From CAYGVX01 sp964544285 (GTDB taxonomy: Archaea; Thermoproteota; Bathyarchaeia; Bathyarchaeales; SOJC01): DNA of 28,044 nt. Position numbers and translations under genes: made by a program. The stretch spans positions 1 to 28,044 of the forward strand of contig CAZJAQ010000012.1 in the NCBI GenBank assembly GCA_964544285.1, given 5' to 3'. Position 1 is the first letter of the stretch, and each line of letters begins with the position of its first letter. This document shows positions 1 to 7,717 of the stretch, in pieces. The notes under the pieces are model-generated. The model was not told where the DNA came from, did no database searches, and saw only the letters and a program-made list of their open reading frames with translations.

Positions 1-69
1 TGTATGTTTCTTGTTTAGTGGTGAAACATAAACTTTATTAAGAATTGCGACAGACGACAGAATGGAGTA

Positions 70-408
70 GTGTCAACAAAAATGGGCGGCACCTCTGAGC
101 GAGAATACAGAGAGAAGCTGATAAAGATACAAGAGAAAATGAACAACCGAGCAAAAGAGGCACGAAACGACGTCGCCAAAATTGAAAAAATCAAAGCAGA
201 CGCTCTGAAAAAAGCCGAGGACATGAGGCGCTCCGCAGACCAAGAAATGAACAGAATGGAAAGCGATATCTCGAAATCGAAGGACTTGGCGCCAGAATCA
301 AAACAGAGATTGCACTTAGAAATAGCCAGGGTGAAAAGCGAGATCGAAGACAACTATGCTAAACTGAGGAGACACATCGCCGAGACGATCGTTCCCGTTG
401 TAGCTTAA
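70..408 (+). CDS. Small charged coiled-coil protein, function unknown
   Basis: A 112-residue protein that is almost entirely alpha-helical and rich in Lys, Glu and Arg, with heptad-like spacing from about residue 12 to 105. It has no signal peptide, membrane segment or catalytic motif. The start taken is GTG at 70; an in-frame ATG at 82 is possible. A TATA-like TTTATTA at 34-40 sits about 30 bases upstream, so the transcript would have almost no leader. GGAG at 64-67 is too close to the GTG and rather far from the ATG to decide the start. I do not recognise the family. The composition suggests a structural or scaffolding coiled coil, but nothing in the sequence assigns a role. Confidence 0.6.
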   Translation: MSTKMGGTSEREYREKLIKIQEKMNNRAKEARNDVAKIEKIKADALKKAEDMRRSADQEMNRMESDISKSKDLAPESKQRLHLEIARVKSEIEDNYAKLRRHIAETIVPVVA

Positions 409-473
409 GGCTTCTTATTGTCTCGATAAAGTTTCTCTCGACTAGCTGGTTAAGAAGGAAGAATAGAAGATTC

Positions 474-558
474 TAGGCTATTTTGTCAAGTAGCCTATCC
501 AAGCGTCAGGGTTCTGATATTTCACTGGCAAATGGTTCTTCCAGAATGCTCTTGCCAG
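474..558. other. Two tandem hairpins in the 409-826 gene-free stretch
   Basis: The 418-base gap between the coiled-coil gene and the AAA+ gene holds no convincing reading frame. It contains two perfect 7-bp inverted repeats. TAGGCTA at 474-480 pairs with TAGCCTA at 491-497 (10-base loop). CTGGCAA at 525-531 pairs with TTGCCAG at 552-558, and the second encloses a small inner stem, TTCT/AGAA. Neither is followed by a convincing U-tract, so a simple terminator is not obvious. A third inverted repeat, AAACTCC/GGAGTTT at 818-824 and 835-841, overlaps the stop codon of the converging AAA+ gene. A structured 3' UTR or small RNA is possible but not shown. Confidence 0.35.
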
Positions 559-826
559 GGTGATGAAGTCTCTAGACGATAGTCTGTTGCTCATATCTTA
601 GCACTGAATAAACAATGCGATTGTCAAGATTTAAGCCAAGTTTTTCCTATCCCAATATTACAGAAATCGAAATATGTTATGTTCAGAACCGAGAGAGAGG
701 AAAAGGATAGAGAATATTGTTATTGAAGAGTGTTCCGCAAAGCCTTTATGTGATGGCAGATAGTTTCTTACTACACCACCCCCTAAGGAATGTCCGAGGC
801 ACCACGCCGATGAGGATAAACTCCTT

Positions 827-1795
827 CTAGACTTGGAGTTTTATAGATTCCAGTGCATGTAAAAAGTCGTCCATTTCAATTCTGATTCGTTCAAGCTTCG
901 TTTGCGTGATCTTTTCATCGGTGATCTTTTCGTGTTCGAGAGTTCGCCGGAGAGCCAACGTGGCGGCTTCTTGGCAGACTTTCCATAGATGGATACCTTG
1001 ATACTGGTCTGTAATACCGGCTAGTCTTTCGAGGTCAACGTCGCCAGCGAGGGGCATGTTCTTCGTTTGAATCTTCAAGATTTCATACCGTCCCTGTCTG
1101 TTTGGTGAGCTTACTTTGATCTCTCCTTGGAATCTTTGTCTAAGTGAGGGTTCGAGCTCCTCAGGCGATGGGGCTATGCCCATTACAACGACCTGACCGA
1201 AATCCCCTAGCGAATCCATTTCCGAGAGTAGCCATGAAAGGACCTGGACTGTTGGGTCTTGCAGAGCTTTTTGACAGTCGATCGCTATTGTAGCTAAGTC
1301 TGGTAGGAGAATGACGCTTGGGACGTTTTCTTTGGCCTTCTGAAAGATACCCCGTAGCCGCATTTCGTTCGGTTCTCTTATCATTTGTTGTATGCTGAGA
1401 ACGTGTAGTTGTGCTCCAGCCTCTTTTGTAGCCGCTCGGGCTAGTATGTTTTTTCCTGTTCCTGGAGGACCATGTATCAGTACTCCCTTGGGCGGTATTA
1501 GGTTCAACCATCTAAAAAGTCTGGGTTGTCTTAGGGGGAGCTCGATCAATTCCTTTATCCTCTGTATTTCTTCTTTGAGTCCCCCAATGTCGCCGTATGA
1601 GACTCCAAGGCGGTCTGCTGGAGTGCCGATGGCAGATTCTAAGCCTCGGTTTCTTTCTAGCCACAGCTTCAGCGCATTCGTGACTTCTTGTCCGATGTTG
1701 CCGTAGAGGTTGCCATGGAGGTTTACAATGTTTTTTTGGAACTCTTTCCATGCCTTAGAATCAACTCCGCGTATTGTGATTGTAGTATCTGACAT
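827..1795 (-). CDS. RHH-like domain fused to a degenerate Cdc48-type AAA+ ATPase
   Basis: A 322-residue protein. Residues 3-50 (strand TITIRGVD, then two helices) resemble a ribbon-helix-helix DNA-binding domain. Residues 65-320 are a classic AAA+ module of the Cdc48/proteasomal type, opening with YGDIGGL at 67-73. Walker A is GPPGTGKN at 109-116, with Asn where the family has Thr. Walker B reads VILLPD at 161-166 where hhhhDE is expected, so both the Mg-coordinating Asp and the catalytic Glu position are changed. The sensor-1 Asn is missing (VVVMGIAPS). Arg residues at the finger position remain (LRQRF, 218-222). It probably binds nucleotide at best and hydrolyses it poorly or not at all. 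It diverges from the SMC operon across about 200 bases, which suggests a functional link or shared control. It could also be an autoregulator. Confidence 0.7.
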   Translation of the reverse strand: MSDTTITIRGVDSKAWKEFQKNIVNLHGNLYGNIGQEVTNALKLWLERNRGLESAIGTPADRLGVSYGDIGGLKEEIQRIKELIELPLRQPRLFRWLNLIPPKGVLIHGPPGTGKNILARAATKEAGAQLHVLSIQQMIREPNEMRLRGIFQKAKENVPSVILLPDLATIAIDCQKALQDPTVQVLSWLLSEMDSLGDFGQVVVMGIAPSPEELEPSLRQRFQGEIKVSSPNRQGRYEILKIQTKNMPLAGDVDLERLAGITDQYQGIHLWKVCQEAATLALRRTLEHEKITDEKITQTKLERIRIEMDDFLHALESIKLQV

Positions 1796-1829
1796 TGTTC
1801 GTCACTGAGATGCTATTATAGGTTTGATT

Positions 1830-1861
1830 ACATATAAACATTATTGTTTCATGTAAACAAT
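1830..1861 (-). promoter_or_regulatory. Promoter and candidate operator of the RHH-AAA+ gene
   Basis: On the minus strand GTTTATATGT (1839 to 1830) is a good archaeal TATA box 35-44 bases upstream of the ATG. On the plus strand two 12-base direct repeats, CATATAAACATT at 1831 and CATGTAAACAAT at 1850, match at 10 of 12 positions and are spaced 19 bases apart. The second lies in a 7-bp inverted repeat, ATTGTTT (1843-1849) and AAACAAT (1855-1861). Repeated and palindromic half-sites over a TATA box are what an RHH repressor would use, so autoregulation by the encoded protein is a reasonable inference. Confidence 0.45.
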
Positions 1862-2002
1862 TCACCACATTCGACTCCAAAAGAACAAAGCAGAAACCTT
1901 TAGAAAAGGCAAACAACCCTGCTCCTTAATTGCAAAGTCGCTGTGTAATTCCTTTAATAGGAGAATACGCGTTCTATCTATGCTAAAAAGAAGGCCCACA
2001 CG

Positions 2003-4045
2003 GTGCTAATCACAGAAGTCATCCTCGAAAACTTCATGTCCTACGAATACGCGAGGGTACCCTTTAAACCTGGCGTAAACGTAGTCTGTGGGCCAAACGG
2101 TGCTGGAAAGTCAGCGATACTTCTGGGCATCTCCATCGCCTTAGGTCAGTCTTACACTGAACGCTCGAGAAAGTTGAGCAACCTCATCAGATGGGGAAGG
2201 GATCAGGCGCGGGTGACCATGGTTTTGGACAATTCTCCGCGAAACGATAAGCGTCCAGTTGCGAGAATCGATAAAGACCAAATCTTCCTAACCCGCGTGT
2301 TGAGGCGTGACGGGAAGTATTGGTTTGAACTCGACAACGTGGCTGCGACTAAGAAAGACGTCGAGAGAGTGCTCGCGAGATTCAGCGTTGACCCTGACAA
2401 CCTTCTTATCATCATGCATCAGAACATGACGGAACTGTTCTCAGTCCTCCCGTCTCAGGAGAAGCTTCGAACGGTAGAAGCTGCTGTGGGCTTGGAGCCT
2501 TACCGCAGGAATGTTTTGCAAGCAGGAAAGAAACTGAGCCACATACTTAGCGAGGAAGAATCGGTCAGCAAGCTTCTCGAATCGGCAGAACAGACGCTTA
2601 ATTACTGGCGTGAACAGTACGACCGCTACCAACAAAAAAAGCAGTTGCAGATAAAGAGACGATTTCTCGAGAGAGAACTCGCTTGGGCTGAGGTCTTCAA
2701 GAAAGAGGCTGCGATGAACGAGCTTGAAAATCAGCTGAAAGCAGAAGAAAGCGAACTCCAGCAGATCGAAGGAAAAGCAGCAGAATCCCAAACCACGCTT
2801 ACTGAGATGCAGTCGAGGCTGGAGCAGTTGAAATCGCAGTGGCAAGAACTCTATAGGGAACGCTTGTTGGTTGAAAGAGAAAAAGCGAAGAACGAGACTT
2901 TCATCGAGTTAAGAACTCAAGCCCTAGAAGAAATACGCCAACTGGTAGAATATAACAGTCAAAAAATAAACGAATGCATAGCGATGGTTGAGCAGCTGGA
3001 AACAACGATCACCACGCGGAACCCAGACGACTACGTGGCAAGGCTGACAGAGATAAAAAGAGCATACAAAAACCTCGAGAACACGTGGACACAGCAATTC
3101 AGCGAAAAAAGTGAGAATCTGAAAGCACAGATGGAAACCTACCACGAACAGCTTCAGAAGACAGACAATCATCTTCTAGAAACCCAGCGGAAAGCTGAGT
3201 ATGCTGCAAAGGAAATCGAGGACCTCACCAACCAAGTCATTGACTCGAAAATCAACGCCGCCCTCTTAAACTACCGAAGACAAGACATTGAAAAGCATCT
3301 CCAAAAACTTCGCCGAGAATTGAAGAACAAGGCACAGGAATACGAAGAGGCGGCGAAGAGGGCGGAGCAAACTGGCCAACGAATCGCGTCGACGAAGGAC
3401 GTTGGAGAGATTCAAGATGAAATCCAGCTAACTGAGGGTTATCTCGCAGCCCTTGGAGACGTTTCAGAAGACATTGAACGGATGTACGAGTCTTACTCTA
3501 AACTCTACTTGGACCTGAAGGAGAAAGCGCGGACGGTTGCCGAGAACCGAGAGAAAACCTTGGAGGAAGTCAGCACTCGGATGGAGTCGTGGCGGACGGT
3601 TATGCAGAGTCTCTTGGACAATGTAAGCCTTCAGTATCAGAAGATTCTGTCGCAGGCTCAAGCCGTGGGCGGGGTTCATCTGGCTAACGGTAATGACATC
3701 GAGGCTGCTGGTCTTGACGTGCTCGTGGGCTTTAAGGGCGCTAAACCCGTCCCCCTAGACGCTTACACCCAGAGTGGGGGAGAAAGGAGCATGGCTACCA
3801 TGAGCTTTCTCCTAGCTTTGCAGCAGCATGTGCAGTCTCCGTTTCGGGCAGTAGACGAGTATGATGTACACATGGACCCGAGAAACCGTGAAACGATAAC
3901 TAATCTTCTAATAGAATCAGTCAGCGGTTTGAACTCGCAGTACCTGATAATAACGCCTAGCCAGATTACCTTCGCGGAAAGAGATGTTCACATTGTGACG
4001 GTGCAGAACGTCGAGGGCGCGTCCAGAGTGAAAGAGGCTGTTTAG
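2003..4045 (+). CDS. SMC-family ATPase with Smc5/6-like head motifs, short coiled coil, no evident hinge
   Basis: 680 residues from a GTG start. The N-terminal head has Walker A GPNGAGKS at 30-37. The C-terminal head has the ABC signature SGGERS at 591-596, Walker B FRAVDE at 614-619 (catalytic E619) and D-loop MDPRNR at 624-629. The combination PFRAVDEYDVHMDPRN resembles Smc5/Smc6 (typically PFRVVDEINQGMDPxN) more than condensin-type SMC or Rad50. Residues about 165-575 are coiled coil folding back near residue 340. There is no CxxC zinc hook as in Rad50, and no room for a roughly 150-residue hinge plus full arms (SMCs are usually about 1,100-1,200 residues). It is the first gene of a three-gene operon. 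Expected role: DNA entrapment or loop handling in chromosome maintenance, repair or exclusion of foreign DNA. The exact role is not visible. Confidence 0.8.
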   Translation: MLITEVILENFMSYEYARVPFKPGVNVVCGPNGAGKSAILLGISIALGQSYTERSRKLSNLIRWGRDQARVTMVLDNSPRNDKRPVARIDKDQIFLTRVLRRDGKYWFELDNVAATKKDVERVLARFSVDPDNLLIIMHQNMTELFSVLPSQEKLRTVEAAVGLEPYRRNVLQAGKKLSHILSEEESVSKLLESAEQTLNYWREQYDRYQQKKQLQIKRRFLERELAWAEVFKKEAAMNELENQLKAEESELQQIEGKAAESQTTLTEMQSRLEQLKSQWQELYRERLLVEREKAKNETFIELRTQALEEIRQLVEYNSQKINECIAMVEQLETTITTRNPDDYVARLTEIKRAYKNLENTWTQQFSEKSENLKAQMETYHEQLQKTDNHLLETQRKAEYAAKEIEDLTNQVIDSKINAALLNYRRQDIEKHLQKLRRELKNKAQEYEEAAKRAEQTGQRIASTKDVGEIQDEIQLTEGYLAALGDVSEDIERMYESYSKLYLDLKEKARTVAENREKTLEEVSTRMESWRTVMQSLLDNVSLQYQKILSQAQAVGGVHLANGNDIEAAGLDVLVGFKGAKPVPLDAYTQSGGERSMATMSFLLALQQHVQSPFRAVDEYDVHMDPRNRETITNLLIESVSGLNSQYLIITPSQITFAERDVHIVTVQNVEGASRVKEAV

Positions 4046-4864
4046 TTGTCGACGAAACTGCAGAAGAAACGGCTTGGCAAGGAGCATCTGCAACGCATAA
4101 TTGATTTATGCCGTTCTCTCGAAGAGCGGGGGCTGGACCCTTTTCTTGTAGACGTGGATAGTGTGCTGAAAATCATTCACGAATACTTTCCTGAATGGGA
4201 AGCCCCTGAGGAACTATCCTTGGATGCAGAGACGGTGAATGAGATAGCCTCGGCGATTAAGCTTCAGAGCGAATGGGTTAAACACCGCTCCACATCCCTC
4301 TACACAGACCCCTTCCTGATAGAGGAAAAACTGCGAAAACTGCCGAAAGAGGAGATTGGCATAATATTTCTTAAATCGTGGCATCTCATAGTGGAATTGG
4401 AACAGATTTCTCCCCACAGCTTGACAGAGGCAATCAAATACTGGCAAGGCTTACTTCCGTTAGACGAGAGATGGCAGAAAACCGAGGGATTGCTGGTAGA
4501 GGCTGGAACTGCGACGAAAGAAGAGTTGTTGAGGCAGCAGGTTATAGCCGAAAAAGAGTTTTCTAAAGTGCTTGACGCGTTCTGGCAAGAGCTTAAACAC
4601 AGAACCATGGGCAAGGAAAAAATTGAGTATTGGGATTTTATCGGCGCTGAAACCTACGAAGAAACCGTCAGACGCGCCTACCTCACAAGTTTTCTCGTCA
4701 CGTACGGCTACGCAACGCTGAAAGTTGACAGGCTAGAAGAGATAGTCTACATCAAACCCAACGAAACTCCCACCCCCACCGCAGGCAACAGGCAAGCAGT
4801 TTCCCTACCCATCCCCATAAGCCTTGAAGACTGGAGAAACTGGCGGGAAGGTGTGAAAGATTGA
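4046..4864 (+). CDS. Candidate kleisin-like partner of the SMC protein
   Basis: 272 residues from a TTG that directly follows the SMC stop codon (TAG-TTG), so translation is probably coupled. The protein is helical and soluble. There is an N-terminal helical domain (about 10-130), a second helical region (about 150-195), and a segment at about 205-243 that reads as a winged helix, with two helices followed by the strand pair LKVDRLEEIVYIKP. A Pro/Thr-rich linker and a short acidic tail follow. I recognise no family directly. An N-terminal helical domain plus a C-terminal winged helix, encoded between an SMC and a tandem winged-helix protein, is the layout expected of a kleisin (ScpA/Nse4/MukF-like). 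The assignment rests on gene context and predicted layout, not on sequence identity. Confidence 0.4.
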   Translation: MSTKLQKKRLGKEHLQRIIDLCRSLEERGLDPFLVDVDSVLKIIHEYFPEWEAPEELSLDAETVNEIASAIKLQSEWVKHRSTSLYTDPFLIEEKLRKLPKEEIGIIFLKSWHLIVELEQISPHSLTEAIKYWQGLLPLDERWQKTEGLLVEAGTATKEELLRQQVIAEKEFSKVLDAFWQELKHRTMGKEKIEYWDFIGAETYEETVRRAYLTSFLVTYGYATLKVDRLEEIVYIKPNETPTPTAGNRQAVSLPIPISLEDWRNWREGVKD

Positions 4865-5412
4865 AGAAGAAAATCGTCTACGCCACCAAGCTCAAGCGAG
4901 CTACCCACATGCTCTTCTTCAAACGCCACCGAAAGCCCGGAGTGAAAGGCTGGGAGTTGAAGAAGAGGCTCGGCGCCGACTATCCAAAAGTATTAGCCCT
5001 GTTGAACAGTTACTTGGAGGAGTTGGACTTGCAAGTGAAGACTGTGTTTGAAGAGGGAAAGCCCTCTGAGAAGCCTACCACGGCGGATTTGGATAGGGCG
5101 CGTTTCTACGTAACCCTTCGGGGTGGGCTTACGCCGAAGGAGACGAAGATGATGGGGTGGCGCATCGACGACATCGCAGGCTTAGCTATAACTATCTCTG
5201 CGATAATGGCGAAGAAGGGGAGAGCTTCGAGGGAGGAGGTGGAGCAGCTTTTGCGTGATAAGTTGCCCGGCTGGAAGGTTAACTTGAACGTGGACCGTTA
5301 CATACGAGCGGGCTACGTTGACCAGGACGAGAAGGGGCAGCTTTACCTCGACTGGCGGACCCGAGCGGAAATAGACGAAAAAACCCTGATAGACCTACTC
5401 ATAGCAAAATAA
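4861..5412 (+). CDS. Candidate KITE-type tandem winged-helix SMC subunit
   Basis: 183 residues. The TTG start at 4861 overlaps the preceding stop (ATTGA), with GGTG at 4849-4852 as ribosome-binding site. Two winged-helix units can be read: residues about 8-85, ending in the strand RFYVTLRGG, and about 100-170, ending in YVDQDEKGQLYLDWR followed by an acidic helix. Such a tandem winged-helix architecture, with a final hairpin then R-x-x-x-E-I-D, recalls KITE subunits (ScpB, Nse1/Nse3-MAGE, MukE), which bind the kleisin linker. Position as third gene after SMC and candidate kleisin fits that role. No RING or other zinc motif like Nse1's is present. Confidence is moderate because the reading is structural, from sequence alone. 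Confidence 0.45.
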   Translation: MKKKIVYATKLKRATHMLFFKRHRKPGVKGWELKKRLGADYPKVLALLNSYLEELDLQVKTVFEEGKPSEKPTTADLDRARFYVTLRGGLTPKETKMMGWRIDDIAGLAITISAIMAKKGRASREEVEQLLRDKLPGWKVNLNVDRYIRAGYVDQDEKGQLYLDWRTRAEIDEKTLIDLLIAK

Positions 5413-5614
5413 GCCAATAGACCAATAGATAGCCTACGAAATCATTCCTAGAACGCTAGTATATGCTGTTATTCTTCTATTGTTATTTTGACCGAATCAC
5501 TGAAAAGCGCGTCATAGAAGGCGTCCAACATCTCTGCATACACTGTGTAGTTGCCCGGTGCCACACTCAATCCACTATGATATGTTTTGATTCCAAACAA
5601 CAGATGTTTCACTG

Positions 5615-5854
5615 TTATTGCCTAAACAAGAAGTTGATCGACTCGAATTCTCTGACAAAAGTCAAGCCTTTCAGAGTGGTCTTGTAAACTCCGTTGTCGT
5701 TCACAATCATACCCTTACGGTTCAAGAGCTCTAAGTAAAGCTCCAGTTGAGCATGACTCAGCCTCGCCTTGTACATTATGTAAGTCTTCTTCTCGCCCCT
5801 CTTGGCGGTCTTCAGAATCTCAGCGATAATGTCGTGGCGGTCCCTTCTCTGCAT
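5615..5854 (-). CDS. Small archaeal winged-helix transcriptional regulator (HTH_45-like)
   Basis: A 79-residue winged-helix protein whose pattern (RRDRHDIIAEILKTAKRG, then TYIMYKARLSHAQLELYLELL, then an NGVYKTTLKGLTFVREFE wing and helix) matches the small archaeal HTH_45-type family, usually 80-95 residues. It probably binds DNA as a dimer; the target is unknown. ATG at 5854 is the only ordinary start. The frame stays open upstream for about 60 more codons, back to a TAG near 6044, with Glu/Arg-rich helical content but no ATG, GTG or TTG. A perfect minus-strand TATAAATA lies at 6062-6069, which would give a leader of about 180 bases unless translation begins at an unusual codon. Confidence 0.75.
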   Translation of the reverse strand: MQRRDRHDIIAEILKTAKRGEKKTYIMYKARLSHAQLELYLELLNRKGMIVNDNGVYKTTLKGLTFVREFESINFLFRQ

Positions 5855-6061
5855 GGGCTCGGTTAGCTTCTCGTCTCTAAAAATTTCCGAAGCAAACCTT
5901 CCATTCTTCTCTCTGAGTTCTTCAGCGATAGGGGCGACCTCCTCTCTCTACGGCGGGCACGCTCTTCTAAAAACCTACTCTCTGCGAGCGTAATAAGGCT
6001 TCGTGTCAGCTTTGAGGGGGCAATCGTTGAACGAGGAGGGACCTAGAGATATCTTCTGTAT

Positions 6062-6069
6062 TATTTATA
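6062..6069 (-). promoter_or_regulatory. TATA box upstream of the winged-helix regulator
   Basis: TATAAATA on the minus strand matches the archaeal consensus exactly. It lies in the gap between the DUF1028 gene and the winged-helix regulator, so it would drive the regulator separately from DUF1028. Transcription would start near 6038, about 180 bases before the ATG at 5854. Confidence 0.45.
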
Positions 6070-6139
6070 CACATGCAAAAGTGGTGAATGTCCGTGTTTC
6101 AAGAGGGCAAGCCGTAGAAATGTGCCACCGTAAGCTACT

Positions 6140-6748
6140 CTATCGTGTCCCGCGTCTTCTTATGTTCTCAAAGACTCTACGAAGTTCTCCCACCGGGTTC
6201 AGCGAAAAGTCAACTCGCAAATCCACGAAAACCCGCGGTCCCCCTGCTACAACAATCGCGGCAGAAAGCTTACCCCGCTTGTCACCGCCGACTGCGTCTC
6301 CAGCTTCAAGCGCTCTGAGAAGGCGTTTCGCAAGCTCGCCCTCTGATTTCTCGTATTCTTCCTTCATCGCCTCTATGACACATTCGCCGACGAGCATGTT
6401 GCCAGCAACCACAAAGCCTTCGCCTACAAAGTGGCCCTTCCAAAAACCTGTTTCTTTGCCCGTGAAAGCAGCCGTCCGTCCTTCGCAGTCTATTATAATC
6501 ACCTGCCTCGTTTCTCTGTCTGAATCCTCTTCAAGCATGGTTTCCAGAGAAGCTCGGGGAGAGAAGCCCAACTTTAGCAGTTTCAGCCCCTTAACTCCAT
6601 AATCGATGTTTGTGTTGGCTTGCGTCGCTATGGCGCCAACGTCTGCCTCGACGTGGGGAACTCTGCTTCCCACCGCTGGAATTGCCGTGGAAACGCCTAC
6701 GCCTAAGACATGTGTTTTTGGGCATCGTGCAACTATGGAGAAGGTCAT
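6140..6748 (-). CDS. DUF1028 family protein (Ntn-hydrolase-like)
   Basis: 202 residues covering the whole DUF1028 domain. The N-terminus MTFSIVARCP, the GVGAIATQAN-like segment (VGAIATQANTNIDYG at 37-51), IIIDCEGRTAAFTG, the VGEGFVVAGNML block and the C-terminal VDLRVDFSLNPVGELRRVF are all characteristic. The family is thought to have an Ntn-hydrolase-like fold, sometimes linked to amide or peptide hydrolysis, but its substrate is not established. No signal peptide is present, so it should be cytoplasmic. It lies 86 bases downstream of the secreted caspase gene on the same strand, but nothing shows that the two work together. Confidence 0.88.
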   Translation of the reverse strand: MTFSIVARCPKTHVLGVGVSTAIPAVGSRVPHVEADVGAIATQANTNIDYGVKGLKLLKLGFSPRASLETMLEEDSDRETRQVIIIDCEGRTAAFTGKETGFWKGHFVGEGFVVAGNMLVGECVIEAMKEEYEKSEGELAKRLLRALEAGDAVGGDKRGKLSAAIVVAGGPRVFVDLRVDFSLNPVGELRRVFENIRRRGTR

Positions 6749-6834
6749 GGTTATCAGAGTAACCTTCGATGTTTTCTTCAGGTTTCATAAAAATGGGGTT
6801 GTGACGACACGCCACAGTACCCCATGGGATTGTT

Positions 6835-7689
6835 CTACAGTATGAAGTCGCCAGAGTAGTTGTCGTAGAGTTGAGGCTGCGAATCGGGCTGTTGTGCAAC
6901 CACGCGCGGGTAGGCGTACGCGTGTGCCGCTTCGACTGAGTTTGCCCTGTTGTCCAGCAATGCCTCGTCGACGAAGTAGTAGCCCCACAACGTGTTGCCC
7001 AACTGTAGATAGTCCCAACCATACTGGTCGGCTTTGCAGGCTGAAGCGATTACTCTGCCCGTGCCCTGTAAGTCATCGTTGTCGTCGAACATGCCGCCTG
7101 AGTGGCATGAGCCGAACATGAGGGCGAACTTCGTGCTCTCTATCGCTGTGAACTTCGTCTTGAACCAGCCATCTGGCAAGCCGTAGAAATCATAAGTAAC
7201 AATCATCTCGTCATAGCCGTCCGATTCAACGTCGCTGTCCCAGCCTTCAGAGTCCAAGTCCCTGTATCCGTGACCGCTGTAGAAGAACACCACCTCGTCG
7301 CCTGCCTTCTCGTTGGCAACCAGCCAGTCGACGGCGCTTACGATTGCTGAAGCAGTCGCTCCTCTGTTGGTTATCAGTTTTACGTTTTTCTTGGGATAGC
7401 CCTGTTGTCTCGTGAGCTCGGTGTACATTTCTTTCGCATCCTCGTCTGGATGCCACAAGTCAGAGCCCGTTCCTTGATAGTCTGCAATTCCAATTACTAC
7501 GGCCCATTTTGACCCTGCCAAAGGCTTGACTGCGGATGATTCAGGCTCGGCATAAACGTTGGCTTCGCTGAATTTCATGGGGTTCTTATAGCTTAAGTTC
7601 AGCTTACATGACGTTGTCGCCACGGGTGCAAACACAGCGATGAAGAAGATAGCAGAAATGACTATAGCTACAAAGAGAGATTTTCTCAT
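6835..7689 (-). CDS. Secreted caspase-like (family C14) cysteine peptidase
   Basis: 284 residues. Residues 1-27 are a signal peptide or membrane anchor (Lys/Arg start, then a long hydrophobic stretch). The caspase fold begins at KWAVVIGIADY (61-71). The catalytic dyad is visible: His140 in FFYSGHGY and Cys195 in MFGSCHSGG. An acidic loop (about 146-160) and the Asp-rich stretch after the Cys (FDDNDD) suggest Ca2+ or substrate binding as in metacaspases and clostripain-like enzymes. The chain ends soon after the p10-like part, with no cell-wall or C-terminal anchor domain. It should act outside the cell or on the outer membrane face. Its target is unknown. Confidence 0.82.
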   Translation of the reverse strand: MRKSLFVAIVISAIFFIAVFAPVATTSCKLNLSYKNPMKFSEANVYAEPESSAVKPLAGSKWAVVIGIADYQGTGSDLWHPDEDAKEMYTELTRQQGYPKKNVKLITNRGATASAIVSAVDWLVANEKAGDEVVFFYSGHGYRDLDSEGWDSDVESDGYDEMIVTYDFYGLPDGWFKTKFTAIESTKFALMFGSCHSGGMFDDNDDLQGTGRVIASACKADQYGWDYLQLGNTLWGYYFVDEALLDNRANSVEAAHAYAYPRVVAQQPDSQPQLYDNYSGDFIL

Positions 7690-7717
7690 TTTTCCACTCC
7701 GAAAGCGTATTTACAGT

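Noticed and set aside
560..607. Possible C/D-box sRNA (GTGATGA at 560-566 and CTGA at 604-607)
   Set aside because: No proper internal D' and C' boxes and no terminal stem; the two motifs are common by chance.
1161..1751. Long frames overlapping the AAA+ gene on both strands
   Set aside because: Basic or low-order translations in other frames of a gene with clear AAA+ motifs.
2003..4045. Reading the SMC-like protein as Rad50
   Set aside because: There is no CxxC zinc hook, and the Walker B/D-loop reads PFRAVDE...MDPRN, as in Smc5/6; no Mre11 gene is adjacent.
5463..5687. 74-residue frame on the plus strand
   Set aside because: Cys/Phe-rich translation without motif, running into the opposite-strand winged-helix gene; no ribosome-binding site.
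6003..6602. 199-residue plus-strand frame
   Set aside because: It lies antisense to the well-matched DUF1028 gene and has Ser/Thr/Pro-rich composition typical of a shadow.
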